Shown here piece by piece: positions 53,184 through 62,751 of a DNA stretch of 64,000 bases; positions within the stretch are counted from its first letter, which is position 1, and every line of letters starts with the position of its first letter. A program made the translations under genes and the position numbers. This DNA is from Stieleria marina (GTDB lineage Bacteria; Planctomycetota; Planctomycetia; Pirellulales; Pirellulaceae). Where the stretch lies: positions 4,092,001-4,156,000 of the forward strand of contig CP036526.1 in the NCBI GenBank assembly GCA_007741555.1, read 5' to 3'. Below the pieces are notes generated by a model, which saw nothing but the letters and a program-made list of their open reading frames with translations, was not told the origin of the DNA and searched no databases.

Positions 53184-54320
53184 ATGGCCCCCGTTCTTCA
53201 AACGCTCGCTGACCTGATTCGCATCAACAGTGTGAACCCGAACTACGAAGGCGGTGTAAACGAATCGAAGATTGCCGGCTACGTGCAGGCCTTCTTCGAT
53301 AGCCGCGGTATCGCCGTGCAATCTGCCGATGTATTGCCCGGACGTCCCAACGTGATCGCTAAGGTGCCCGGCGCAGACGCCGATCGACGCGTTGTTTTTG
53401 AGGCGCATCTGGACACGGTTTCAGTAGCCGACATGACGATCGATCCTTTTGATCCGGTCGTTCGCGATGGCATGATGTACGGCCGGGGAGCATGCGACAC
53501 CAAAGGCGGCATGGCGGCAATGATGCATGCGGTCGCCCAGATTGCTAGTTCGGAGGAACCGCCGCCCTGCGAGATCGTGTTTGCCGCCACGATCGATGAA
53601 GAATACTCGTATCGCGGTGTCGTCGATTTCTGCGAAGGCTTGCAAGCTGATGCCGCGATTATCGCCGAGCCAACGATGCTGGCTCCCGTCATCGCCAGCA
53701 AAGGGCTGGTGCGGTTTATCATCGAAACAAAAGGCGTCGCCGCGCACAGCGCCAAGCCTCATTTGGGAAACAACGCGATCGAACAGATGATGGTCGTGGT
53801 GTCGCATATCGCGAAGGACAACGAAAAGCTAACCCGTGCTGTTCACCCTTTGCTCGGTTCTGCCACGTGTAACATCGGGGTCATCCGCGGAGGTGTTCAA
53901 ATCAACTTGGTGCCGGCGACCTGCGAGATCGAAATCGACCGGCGAATTCTGCCGGGTGAAACCTACCAAAGCGTGTTGGCCGGATACGAAGCCCTGTTGC
54001 AGGCCATCATGACGCAGCATCCCAACATTGACGCGGTCATTCACCCGCCGCTTTTGACCGACTTGCCGCTGGAGACAGATCGCGAGAGCCCTGCGGTCAC
54101 CTCGATGGGGGACGTGCTCAGCTTGCTTGGCCACGATCCAACTCCCATCGGGGTTCCGTTTTGCAGTGACGCCAGTAAGTTTGGTGCGATTGGAATACCA
54201 AGCATCATTCTTGGTCCCGGTAGCATCGACCAGGCGCACGGTGCGATCGAGTACATTGATTGCCAAAGTGTGGTCGATGCCGTCGAAGTGTATCGGCAGT
54301 TTGCGATTCGATTTCAATAG
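53184..54320 (+). CDS. M20-family metallopeptidase (ArgE/DapE/CPG2-like)
   Basis: M20 zinc amidohydrolase/peptidase, 378 aa. Zinc ligands are visible in 'VVFEAHLDTVSVADM' (His), 'GRGACDTKGGMAAMM' (Asp), 'FAATIDEEYSYRGVV' (Glu-Glu), 'AIIAEPTMLAP' (Glu) and 'GSIDQAHGAIEYID' (His). There is no signal peptide, so it is cytosolic. It could act on N-acyl amino acids or peptides. It is 12 bases before the amidohydrolase gene, so the two may be cotranscribed. Confidence 0.9.
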   Translation: MAPVLQTLADLIRINSVNPNYEGGVNESKIAGYVQAFFDSRGIAVQSADVLPGRPNVIAKVPGADADRRVVFEAHLDTVSVADMTIDPFDPVVRDGMMYGRGACDTKGGMAAMMHAVAQIASSEEPPPCEIVFAATIDEEYSYRGVVDFCEGLQADAAIIAEPTMLAPVIASKGLVRFIIETKGVAAHSAKPHLGNNAIEQMMVVVSHIAKDNEKLTRAVHPLLGSATCNIGVIRGGVQINLVPATCEIEIDRRILPGETYQSVLAGYEALLQAIMTQHPNIDAVIHPPLLTDLPLETDRESPAVTSMGDVLSLLGHDPTPIGVPFCSDASKFGAIGIPSIILGPGSIDQAHGAIEYIDCQSVVDAVEVYRQFAIRFQ

Positions 54321-54332
54321 ACAGGTCAAAGC

Positions 54333-55259
54333 ATGTCAGGCTCTCATCTTTCCCGCCGACAATTTCAGCTAGCTACGGTTGCCGGTGTCCTGGGTTGCTG
54401 TTCTCCAGTTTCATCTGCCGAAAAGCACAAAGGGTTCATCGACGCGCACGTTCACGTTTGGACGCCAGACATCAAGAGTTACCCGCTTGACCAAGCTTTT
54501 GATGTCGGCGACATGCAACCGACCAGTTTTACGCCCGAAGAATTGTTTCGACACACCAAGCCCAGCGGTGTTGACCGAATCGTTCTGATCCAGATGAGCT
54601 TTTACAATTTTGACAATCGTTACATGCTCGACATGATGGCGAAGTTCCCCGGTGTGTTCGGAGGAGTCGGAATTGTTGACCACCAAGCCGCCGATGTCGC
54701 AAAACAAATGAAGAAATTGGCGTCAGCGGGCGTCAAAGGATTTCGGTTGCACTCGCGAGGCGGATCGGCCGCACAGTGGCCCAGCGATGCCGGCATGAAA
54801 ACAGTTTGGAAGACAGCCGCTGACGAGAATCTTGCCGTCTGTCCGCTCATCAATCCCGAAGAATTGCCCCACGTGGATTCGCTGTGCAAGCAGTTTCCCA
54901 AAACCAAAGTCGTGATCGACCATTTTGCTCGTGTTGGCATCAGCGGCCAAGTCGAAGCCGAGCAATTAAAAACACTTTGCAGCCTTTCCAGGCACCAGCA
55001 TACGCATGTCAAGACATCTGCGTTCTACGCGCTGGGCAAAAAGCAGCCGCCCTACACGGATCTGGAACCGATGATCAAAACCGTTGTCGACGCCTACGGT
55101 GCGGATCGATTGATGTGGGCCAGCGACTGCCCTTATCAAGTGCAGGGCGACCACACCTACGAAGCTTCGATTGCCTTGATCCGTGATCACTGCCAATTTC
55201 TTAGCGCCGAACAAAAGAGCGCAATCCTTCGCGGCACCGCCGAGAAGCTGTTCTTTTAA
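54333..55259 (+). CDS. Exported amidohydrolase (TIM-barrel, amidohydrolase-2 type)
   Basis: TIM-barrel hydrolase, 308 aa, with an N-terminal export signal (SRRQFQLATVAGVLGCCSPV; Tat-type twin Arg plus a lipobox-like Cys). The metal motif 'GFIDAHVHVWTPDIKSYPLD', 'TKVVIDHFARVGISG' and 'DRLMWASDCPYQVQGDHTYE' match amidohydrolase-2 (lactonase/decarboxylase-like) proteins. It follows the M20 gene after 12 bases. It is convergent with the second Gfo/Idh gene. Confidence 0.9.
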   Translation: MSGSHLSRRQFQLATVAGVLGCCSPVSSAEKHKGFIDAHVHVWTPDIKSYPLDQAFDVGDMQPTSFTPEELFRHTKPSGVDRIVLIQMSFYNFDNRYMLDMMAKFPGVFGGVGIVDHQAADVAKQMKKLASAGVKGFRLHSRGGSAAQWPSDAGMKTVWKTAADENLAVCPLINPEELPHVDSLCKQFPKTKVVIDHFARVGISGQVEAEQLKTLCSLSRHQHTHVKTSAFYALGKKQPPYTDLEPMIKTVVDAYGADRLMWASDCPYQVQGDHTYEASIALIRDHCQFLSAEQKSAILRGTAEKLFF

Positions 55260-55266
55260 GGGGCGT

Positions 55267-56604
55267 TTAAGACACGCGCGGAATTTCGTAGCCGGCGCGT
55301 TGCTCTCTGGCAATCAACGCCGCTGCCACTTCGTCGCCAACGATAGTCTCTGCCTTGGGATCCCATTTGATCTTGCGGCCAAGTCGAGCCGCAATGGCAG
55401 CCAGATGACAGACGCTCATCGCCTGCGTATGGGTGAAGACATCGGAGACGGGCAAACCTCCTTCGCGGATGCAGCGATAGAAATTGCCTTTATGCCCTTC
55501 GACCACCTTGCCCTTGAAAAGTCGCTGTAGATCCGAATCATCGAACGAATCCTTGTCCCAATTTTCTTCGATCGGCGTCCCGACGATCTTGCTTCGATTA
55601 ACGAACACGCGGCCTTTGGTGCCGGTAAACAGAATGCCGTTATCGCCACGGCTTTCGATGTCCATTTGGATTCCGTTGGCGTACTTGCAAACAATGTTGT
55701 AGTCGTGTGCAGTATTGAACGTGTCGTCGCTGGTCGGGTAACCGTCCTTGAATTCCACGGGATGCTTCGCGTCCGCCCCATCGATCGATACTGGCCCCTG
55801 TCCTTTGCCCTGCTGATCGATCGCCCACGTTGCGATGTCGACATGGTGGGCTCCCCAGTCGGTGAATTTGCCACCTGAATATTCGTACCACCAGCGAAAC
55901 GTTCCATGGCAGCGTTCTTTGATGTAGGCGACCTTTGGAGCCTGGCCCAACCAAGCATCCCAATCTAAATTGGCAGGCGGCGTGGATTTCGTAAAATGTT
56001 TGCCCACCGATCCACCATTGATCCCGATCTTGATGTGTTTGATGTCGCCCAGCAATCCTTTTTGAACCATGTTAACGGCACGCAAAAACTTACTGCGCTC
56101 ACTACGCTGTTGCGTTCCCACCATGAACACTCGGTCGGCATACTTTGTGCAAGCGGCACGAATCAGTTGGTTCTCTTCCAAGGTCAACGTCAAGGGTTTT
56201 TGGCAGAACACGTGCTTGCCGGCCTGGAGAGCTTCGATCGCAATCTTGACGTGCCAGTGGTCGGGAGTGGCAATACTGACAACGTCGATGTCATCGCGAT
56301 CCAAAATTCGGCGATAGTCGGCGACCACGTCGGCTTTGCCTTTGCCGATTCGCTCATCATTCCGAGCTCTCTGAGCATGATTTTCGTCGACATCCGCAAC
56401 CGCGACAATGTCGCCAAACTTGGCGTGACCGCGGCAGTCCCCCGAGCCCATTCCTCCCAAACCAATTCCGCCGATCACCGGGCGGTCATTCTTGGATTGA
56501 TTCGCAAACGCAGATTGCGACCAAGGAAAGTAAGGCGTCAGACTAGCCAACCCGGTCGCCACGGCTGTTTGTTTCAGGAAACGACGACGCGTTTTCGGTT
56601 TCAT
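55267..56604 (-). CDS. Exported Gfo/Idh/MocA oxidoreductase (second copy)
   Basis: Tat-exported oxidoreductase, 445 aa from ATG at 56604 (signal 'KTRRRFLKQTAVATGLASLT'). The Rossmann region ('VIGGIGLGGMGSGDCRGHAK'), 'DVVSIATPDHWHVKIAIEAL', 'QAGKHVFCQKPLTLTLEENQ' and the C-terminal substrate domain 'TDWGAHHVDIATWAIDQQGK' are typical. It is distinct from the gene at 51735. No Shine-Dalgarno sequence is seen at its start. The locus groups two such oxidoreductases with hydrolases, a common planctomycete glycan-use arrangement. Confidence 0.92.
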   Translation of the reverse strand: MKPKTRRRFLKQTAVATGLASLTPYFPWSQSAFANQSKNDRPVIGGIGLGGMGSGDCRGHAKFGDIVAVADVDENHAQRARNDERIGKGKADVVADYRRILDRDDIDVVSIATPDHWHVKIAIEALQAGKHVFCQKPLTLTLEENQLIRAACTKYADRVFMVGTQQRSERSKFLRAVNMVQKGLLGDIKHIKIGINGGSVGKHFTKSTPPANLDWDAWLGQAPKVAYIKERCHGTFRWWYEYSGGKFTDWGAHHVDIATWAIDQQGKGQGPVSIDGADAKHPVEFKDGYPTSDDTFNTAHDYNIVCKYANGIQMDIESRGDNGILFTGTKGRVFVNRSKIVGTPIEENWDKDSFDDSDLQRLFKGKVVEGHKGNFYRCIREGGLPVSDVFTHTQAMSVCHLAAIAARLGRKIKWDPKAETIVGDEVAAALIAREQRAGYEIPRVS

Positions 56605-56774
56605 CAGGAGGTGGCTTTCAAGCTGGCGGAGCACGGATGACGTCAGGAACACGTCATCAATTGTAGCAAATCGCCAAACGCTAATAGCACTGAACCAAGT
56701 CAACCCACGCCGGCATCACTCAGCAATCGCCAATGCCGCATGCAACCAATTGCACTCCGAATTTTGCATTCAGC

Positions 56775-58340
56775 CTATTTCAGGGACCGCAAACTTTGCG
56801 TGCCGATGCGTACATCACGGTCGCTCCAACTGCCAGATCCCCAGACGCTGCGCCCGGGCAGTTGCCAGTTGCTATTGATGGAGTCCGACACGTGCGAATC
56901 AATCCACTCCATCGCTTCGACCGCTCCGTCGTGCGGCATATCGACGATCGCGAGGGCTGATTCAGGGCGTTTTCGAAAGAGCGCTAATCGCCCGTCGGCT
57001 GACAGGATTCGCGTGCCGTTGAGATGGTAGCGCCAGAGTGCCGATTGGCGTTGCAAACTGTACAGGATGCCGCTGCTGGTCATGACCAAATCGGAATCGA
57101 TCCATGTCGCTGAGCCGCTTCCCAAGCTACGTTTGCTGTCGATCTGCACTGCTTTGGCAGCCGATGCGAGATCCCAGACGACCATGCGACGCTGGCTGGT
57201 AACGGCCAATGCATGCGACTGTGACGAAAAGCTAACGGACGGAACAATCTTGGGCTCACTCGCGATCCGCCCCAGCACTTTTCCTTCGACAGAATCTACC
57301 AATAGCACTCCACCGGCGACCGGCACCGCAAGTTGTCGGCGTCCACCAGAGAGATCCGGGACGCTACCAGGATCGATCCCATCGATACGAAACGTCATGT
57401 CACCACTGACAAGATTCCAACCCATCAAAGAACGGTCGACAATCGCGATGACGTGCTCTTCATCGATCCAGCGTGCCCAACGCAAGTGCGCCTGCGAACC
57501 GATAATCCCTTGGGTCGCCTGGGATTCGGTCGGCAGCTTGCGCTGATAATTGATTTCTAATTCGTCGGCGCGCCAGCCGGTCGCGATTGCCAATCGCCCG
57601 CCCTTGCCAGCCGGACTGTGCCCGACCAAAACCAACGAACGCTTGCTCCTGATGTGATGATCCAACAACGTCAACGCTTCTTCGCTCTGGTGGATCACAC
57701 TACTAGTGCGACTTTGCAAATCGAACTTGACAACGCGGTTGATCGAGTGCGAACCGGACAGAACAAACCCAACTGTAATCGACATGCCGATTGCGGGACT
57801 GCGGTCGGTCCCTACGTTGACCAGTTGTGAACATCGATCGTACGTATTGACTCCATCGAGCGAAAATTCAGCCAGAGGAAACGCGGGCGCGTCCGGACTG
57901 GGATCGGGCGTCTGAGGTGCTGGCGGATCAAAACTGGCGGTGGTTTCGGTGACCACACCCATCTGCAACTCTGAGTTTTCGCTGGCGATGGTCAGAGAGC
58001 GAGGCAAGTCCAACCGAGGCAAAGGCTGGTAGTCGGGCGTGTCAGTCAAAGTCGCTTTCGGCACCGACACCAAAGCGTCTCTTCGATCATTGTAGTTAGC
58101 CAAGTAGTCTTGATCGCGTTTGCTGATACGGTCGATCGGCATGGTTGATTCCCCGCCGTCTTTTCGGCGCAGAATAACGACCTGTCCATCGCGTCGGACC
58201 AAAGAAGCTTCGATGCTGTATCGTCCCGACGAATCAACCCAGATTCGCATGGGTTCGGCGGCAGTCGATTGAGCAGTTGGCAACCATGCAAGGCAAAGAG
58301 CCACCATAATGGCGCAGGACAACGCGGCGCGGATATTCAT
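56775..58340 (-). CDS. Exported SHD1-domain protein with propeller-like body
   Basis: A 521-aa protein with a signal peptide ('IRAALSCAIMVALCLAWLPT') and an SHD1 (SLA1-homology) domain near residues 30-85 ('MRIWVDSSGRYSIEASLVRR', 'KRDQDYLANYNDRRDALV'). The rest has WD40/propeller-like repeats ('LDHHIRSKRSLVLVGHSPAG', 'ARWIDEEHVIAIVDRSLMGW', 'VSFSSQSHALAVTSQRRMVV'). SHD1 domains are abundant in planctomycetes but have no settled bacterial function. A HEAT-repeat lipoprotein gene lies 71 bases upstream. Confidence 0.82.
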   Translation of the reverse strand: MNIRAALSCAIMVALCLAWLPTAQSTAAEPMRIWVDSSGRYSIEASLVRRDGQVVILRRKDGGESTMPIDRISKRDQDYLANYNDRRDALVSVPKATLTDTPDYQPLPRLDLPRSLTIASENSELQMGVVTETTASFDPPAPQTPDPSPDAPAFPLAEFSLDGVNTYDRCSQLVNVGTDRSPAIGMSITVGFVLSGSHSINRVVKFDLQSRTSSVIHQSEEALTLLDHHIRSKRSLVLVGHSPAGKGGRLAIATGWRADELEINYQRKLPTESQATQGIIGSQAHLRWARWIDEEHVIAIVDRSLMGWNLVSGDMTFRIDGIDPGSVPDLSGGRRQLAVPVAGGVLLVDSVEGKVLGRIASEPKIVPSVSFSSQSHALAVTSQRRMVVWDLASAAKAVQIDSKRSLGSGSATWIDSDLVMTSSGILYSLQRQSALWRYHLNGTRILSADGRLALFRKRPESALAIVDMPHDGAVEAMEWIDSHVSDSINSNWQLPGRSVWGSGSWSDRDVRIGTQSLRSLK

Positions 58341-58411
58341 CAGAGTCGTGTTCGCCAGTTCGTTCAGGATAAGACACAATGATAAGAAATGACAATCAGC
58401 ACCAATTTGCA

Positions 58412-59215
58412 CTATCGAAGCTGAGTCGATCCGTTGCTATCAGCCGGAAGCGACGGGAACGACAGTTTTCCGTCGGCGACCTGGACGGCAGGGCCAGCAC
58501 TAGGCGGCGCGCCGATTCCCGATGGCGAAGTCGTCGACGATTCTGATCCACCGATCGCTTTGAGCCACGCATCAGGTCGCTGTCCAAAATCTTTGCCAGT
58601 CACGCCACGCAGTGATTGCATGGCCAGACTTTGTGTCGCGGGGTTGCGATCGTTCAGAGCGATGCGAAGTGAATTGAGTGGAACCTGGCCTTTGTGATTT
58701 GCCAGAGCCGCTAAGGCAGCGTGCTGAACATCAAGCTCGGTTTCGCTGCCATACGTCGACGCCAACAGACTCGCTGCTTGGGCTTCGCGGCGATTCCCCA
58801 GAGCCCGGCATGCTTCCATGCGGACTTTTATGCTGTCGTCTTTCAAACCTTTTTCAATCAACCCAATCGCAGTACCGGTCCGCATTTTGCCAGCTGCACT
58901 GATCGCCAACCGACGCATCTCCGGATTGGGATCCATTTCCACCATTTTGCTAAGGTGAGTAGACCAATACGCTTGGCGATTGGCCGGAAGACTATCGATC
59001 GTGTCGGCCAGTTTCAGCAGTTGATTTCGACGTTCATGATCCGTGACGCCCAACTGATCGTCTGCACGCCATTCTTTCATCGTGAAATAGGGATTCACGT
59101 GTTTAAGAGCGTACAGAGGGCCATCATGGCATCCGCTTATCACACTGGTGACACCAAGCAACACACAGGCGACGAGGGTCCGTGCCATCAACTTTTGCAT
59201 TGTTTGATTCCGCAT
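58412..59215 (-). CDS. HEAT-repeat lipoprotein
   Basis: A 267-aa lipoprotein: signal peptide with lipobox 'VTSVISGC', then HEAT-like helices ('MRRLAISAAGKMRTGTAIGL', 'KVRMEACRALGNRREAQAAS', 'VQHAALAALANHKGQVPLNS') and a low-complexity Ser/Pro/Gly tail. HEAT repeats suggest a protein-interaction scaffold at the envelope. ATG at 59215 has GGAAG upstream; the frame opens to 59329. It is the upstream partner of the SHD1 gene (gap 71 bases) and is divergent from the methyltransferase gene. Confidence 0.82.
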   Translation of the reverse strand: MRNQTMQKLMARTLVACVLLGVTSVISGCHDGPLYALKHVNPYFTMKEWRADDQLGVTDHERRNQLLKLADTIDSLPANRQAYWSTHLSKMVEMDPNPEMRRLAISAAGKMRTGTAIGLIEKGLKDDSIKVRMEACRALGNRREAQAASLLASTYGSETELDVQHAALAALANHKGQVPLNSLRIALNDRNPATQSLAMQSLRGVTGKDFGQRPDAWLKAIGGSESSTTSPSGIGAPPSAGPAVQVADGKLSFPSLPADSNGSTQLR

Positions 59216-59621
59216 CCTTGCTTCCAATTTTTGATGTGAAAAAGTGCTGGGCAATTCAGTTGTCCGCGACTTTCCCAGCGGGATTGCCAACGTCACCACC
59301 AGTCCAAATCCGTCGTCATCGTTAACCACGCTGGCGACGACGATGGGAATTGCCTTTCCATCTGCACTCTGCTGGTTGCCTGTATCAAAGTAATGCGATC
59401 ATTTCCAAGGTCAGTTCCGACGGGAACGAAGACCGCAATGCTATCTTTGGAGGCGACTCAAGATTTGCAGTGACTTTGTACGCAGATTGGACTGAGTTTG
59501 GCAGCATCAACTTGCTACTCTTGCGTTCAGGTCTGGCAATGATTGCCAGCGAACAGTGAAAACCAGCAATCGCGACTGGCTGCAGCAGCGATCTACTCTT
59601 CTCAAGGTTGGAGTTCCAAGG
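59216..59621. other. Divergent intergenic region without a supported gene
   Basis: 406 bases between the HEAT lipoprotein and the cyclopropane synthase-like gene. Small frames here (plus strand 59350-59559, and in-frame codons before 59622) have no recognisable content. Promoters for both directions are expected but not identified. Confidence 0.4.
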
Positions 59622-60953
59622 ATGGGCCATCTTTTTTCTGCCGAAAAGCAACTCAATTCGGTCAAAGACATTTTGGACCAAGTTGCCGGTCCACTGGACC
59701 TGAATGCGTCGGTCAAACTCTGGAACGGCGACATCATTCCGCTTGGAAACAACGCGGACGGTAAATACACGATCGAAATCACCAGCCCAGGTGTGATTGG
59801 CCGCTTGATGCGTTGGCCCACGTTGGAAACTTTGGTGCGACTCTACGCGACAGGACACGTCAATTTTGATGGTGGTGATCTGATCGAGTTTTCCGAAGCC
59901 CTCAATACGACTCGTTCGACCAGCAGTCGCAAACAGCTGAAAGAAATCAGCAAAACCATGTTGGCCAAGAACACGCTGCCATTCATGTTTGCCAACACTC
60001 CCAAACAGAGCTTGGAACACGGTTTTGACAGTGACGAAGTCGGTCGCGCCGAACAACGTCGCAACAACAAGGATTACATCCAGTTTCACTACGACGTCAG
60101 CAACGAATTCTACGAACTGTTCTTAGGTGAACAGATGCAGTACACGTGCGCGTATTTCACGGACTGGAACAATTCGCTGGATCAGGCGCAATTGGACAAG
60201 ATGGAAATGATCTGCCGCAAACTACGGCTCAAGCCCGGCGATCGCATGCTGGACATCGGATTTGGCTGGGGCGGACTTCTGTGCTACGCCGCTCAGAATT
60301 ACGGAGTCGTTGGACACGGAATTTCGCTCTCACAAAACCAGTTGGAATACACGCGGGCAAGAATTGATCGCCTGGGCCTGAACGACCAAGTCACAGTCGA
60401 ACTGTGTGACTACGCCAATGTGAAAGGCGAGTATGACAAAGTCGTCAGCGTCGGCATGTCCGAACACATTGGCATCAAAAACTACCCTCGCTATTTCAAC
60501 AAAATCAATTCGGTGCTGCGTGACCGCGGCATCTGTTTGAACCACGCGATCGCGCGTCGTGCCAAGAATACGCGACGAGGCGTCAAACGAATTCGCCCCG
60601 AACGCAAGTTCTTGTTGAAATACATTTTCCCAGGCTCCGAATTGACTCCCGTCGGGATGACCACGGACTTCATGGAAAAGAGCGGCTTTGAAGTCCACGA
60701 TGTCGAATCGTGGCGAGAGCACTATGCATTGACGCTGAAGTACTGGTGCAAGAATTTATCAGCCAACAAAGAACGTGCGATCGAGCTCGTCGGCGAAGAA
60801 CGTTATCGCTTGTGGGTCGCTTACTTGGCCGGCGGATCGGGCGGATTCAAAAATGGATCCATCAAGATCTTCCAAGTCCTGGGAACCAAACGTTCCAAGA
60901 AGGGGTTGTCGGGAATGCCACCCACGCGTGCTGACCTGTACCGTGCTGCTTGA
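59622..60953 (+). CDS. cfa: Cyclopropane-fatty-acyl-phospholipid synthase-like methyltransferase
   Basis: SAM-dependent lipid methyltransferase of the CFA synthase family, 443 aa. The N-terminal CFA helix domain ('LMRWPTLETLVRLYATGHVN') precedes the substrate-channel block 'IQFHYDVSNEFYELFLGEQM' and 'YTCAYFTDWNNSLDQAQLDK', then the SAM loop 'DRMLDIGFGWGGLLCYAAQN' and the bicarbonate-site region 'VSVGMSEHIGIKNYPRYFNK'. ATG at 59622 has GGAG eight bases upstream; a GTG at 59556 is an alternative. It modifies unsaturated membrane lipids, often in stationary phase or acid stress. Confidence 0.92.
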   Translation: MGHLFSAEKQLNSVKDILDQVAGPLDLNASVKLWNGDIIPLGNNADGKYTIEITSPGVIGRLMRWPTLETLVRLYATGHVNFDGGDLIEFSEALNTTRSTSSRKQLKEISKTMLAKNTLPFMFANTPKQSLEHGFDSDEVGRAEQRRNNKDYIQFHYDVSNEFYELFLGEQMQYTCAYFTDWNNSLDQAQLDKMEMICRKLRLKPGDRMLDIGFGWGGLLCYAAQNYGVVGHGISLSQNQLEYTRARIDRLGLNDQVTVELCDYANVKGEYDKVVSVGMSEHIGIKNYPRYFNKINSVLRDRGICLNHAIARRAKNTRRGVKRIRPERKFLLKYIFPGSELTPVGMTTDFMEKSGFEVHDVESWREHYALTLKYWCKNLSANKERAIELVGEERYRLWVAYLAGGSGGFKNGSIKIFQVLGTKRSKKGLSGMPPTRADLYRAA

Positions 60954-61117
60954 TCAACCGGCGTGATCCTCCGCGGCAAACTGCTGTCGCCGACGACCAC
61001 CGCTTTGGTCGGCGCAAAAAAAATGCGTCTCGAAGCAGGGCTGATGGCGACATCATTTCTGCTTGGAGAGCGCAATACTTTTTTCAGCAAAGAAACTTTG
61101 CTACGCCGTCTTGCTCA

Positions 61118-61321
61118 CTAGCCTTCGCTAGGAGTGACGTTCTCAGCACGAGGTCCCTTGGGGCCTTGTCCTTCGTTGAACGTCACGCGCTGACCTTCTC
61201 GCAAATCGTCGAAAGTAACTTCTTCAACGTTCGAGCAATGAAAGAACAAGTCTTTCTCTGATCCGGTGTCAATGAAACCAAAACCTTTGTCGGTCAACCG
61301 CTTGATAGTGCCTTCAGCCAT
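61118..61321 (-). CDS. Cold-shock domain protein (CspA family)
   Basis: A 67-aa cold-shock protein with both RNA-binding motifs, RNP1 'KGFGFIDTG' and RNP2 'DLFFHCS', and the usual ending 'GQGPKGPRAENVTP'. It is an RNA chaperone that melts secondary structure. It is convergent with the methyltransferase gene. The 240-base upstream region is consistent with a long leader but shows no proven cold-box. Confidence 0.95.
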   Translation of the reverse strand: MAEGTIKRLTDKGFGFIDTGSEKDLFFHCSNVEEVTFDDLREGQRVTFNEGQGPKGPRAENVTPSEG

Positions 61322-61563
61322 CTAACTCTAATCCAAAAAACGAGATCTTGTGGTTTTGCCGCCGCAAACGCGCGTCGATCCATCCACCACATGCGTGAAA
61401 AGTGTAACACTGCCAGGCTTGGTTTTGCACACTCTGACGCGAAAAACTTTTGACATCGCTCCGGTGAAAGCATCAATGTGGCCGCAAATCGCCGGTTTTA
61501 ACGCCAAAAACCGCCCCAAACGGTGCATTTGTGCAGTACGAAAAAGTCGACGGCTGGCGATGA

Positions 61564-62589
61564 TTATTTTGGAGCCAAAACGCTTTTGACAACGTCACCT
61601 TGGTGCATCTTTTCAAAAGCTTCGTGCCACTGATCCAACGGCCAAACGCCACCAACGATCGGTGCGACGTCCAACTGACCACTGGCAAGCAGGGCGACGA
61701 CGCGCTCCCAAATCGGCCAATTGTGGCTAAAACTGCCTTGCAAACGAACGTTCTTTTGCACCAACGGATCTAAGTTAAAACCAAGCGGCTGCGGTCCCCA
61801 GCCCACTTTGCTGATCCAACCAGCAGGCCGAACAATCTGCATCGCGATTTGCAAAGTCGCACTGGCCCCGGCCGCATCGATCACGCCGTCGCAACCCAAA
61901 CCATCCCGTTCACGCGCCCATGGTTCAACGTCACCGATAATGGTTTCGCATCCATACTGCTGGGCGATTTTTAATCGATGCGAATCCGACTCCAATCCAA
62001 CAATCGCGACTTGGGCTCCGCAAAGTTTGGCCATCGCAGCGCAGAGGATGCCGATGGTTCCTGGGCCCATGACGACAATGCGATCCCCCGGTTCGATGTT
62101 CGCGTTCCGGACGACTGCGTTGTAAGCGACGCAGCATGGTTCCGTCAGACAAGCGTGTTCCATCGGCAGCGAATCCGGCACGTGATGCAGAATTCTTGCG
62201 GGCACTTTAACGAACCGCGTCATCGCACCGTTGACGCCATACCCAAATCCCTTGCGAGTCGGATCCAGATTGTACAATCCCCGCCGCGTCATCGGATTGT
62301 CTTGAGAAATGATCGCAGCGGTTTCGCTGACCACGCGATCATCGACGTTCCAGTGATCGACGTGTTTGCCCACTTGCACGATCCGGCCACCAAATTCGTG
62401 CCCCAATACGACCGGATAGTTGACGGGCCACGAGTGGTTGGCGGTCCACTGGTGCAAATCACTTCCGCAAACCCCGACATTGGCAACTTCCAATAGCACG
62501 TCGTCGTCGCCAATCTTCGGCGGATCGACTTGCCGAATTTCCACGGCGCCGGATTGATTGGCGAAGTTCACCACAGCATCAGATTTCAT
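61564..62589 (-). CDS. Medium-chain zinc-type dehydrogenase lacking the structural-zinc cysteines
   Basis: MDR-family oxidoreductase, 341 aa, similar to sorbitol/threonine dehydrogenases. Catalytic-zinc residues are seen in 'VGVCGSDLHQWTANHSWPVN' (Cys) and 'VVLGHEFGGRIVQVGKHVDH' (His-Glu), plus 'HACLTEPCCVAYNAVV'. The NAD-binding loop is 'IVVMGPGTIGILCAAMAKLC'. The four-Cys structural-zinc lobe that normally lies near residues 90-110 is replaced by 'SETAAIISQDNPMTRRGLYN'. Fold and length are otherwise normal. The substrate, probably a polyol or sugar, is unknown. Confidence 0.9.
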   Translation of the reverse strand: MKSDAVVNFANQSGAVEIRQVDPPKIGDDDVLLEVANVGVCGSDLHQWTANHSWPVNYPVVLGHEFGGRIVQVGKHVDHWNVDDRVVSETAAIISQDNPMTRRGLYNLDPTRKGFGYGVNGAMTRFVKVPARILHHVPDSLPMEHACLTEPCCVAYNAVVRNANIEPGDRIVVMGPGTIGILCAAMAKLCGAQVAIVGLESDSHRLKIAQQYGCETIIGDVEPWARERDGLGCDGVIDAAGASATLQIAMQIVRPAGWISKVGWGPQPLGFNLDPLVQKNVRLQGSFSHNWPIWERVVALLASGQLDVAPIVGGVWPLDQWHEAFEKMHQGDVVKSVLAPK

Positions 62590-62751
62590 CGTTCAGTCTT
62601 TTAGATAAAGGGGAAACGTTTGTGCCGGCACGCAGGCGGGTGTTTGCCAAAACGTCGACGGTTGTCGTAGACGCAGACGCCAGGTGTCATTGCACGAAAC
62701 TTGGCACTTCAATCAACCGACGCATGATTTGCAGCGCCTACGTCGAGACGC

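Noticed and set aside
61014-61105. Hairpins near A/T runs downstream of the methyltransferase gene (including AGCAAAG/CTTTGCT)
   Set aside because: The T-run precedes rather than follows the stems on the plus strand, and A-runs follow on the minus strand, so neither works as a classical terminator.
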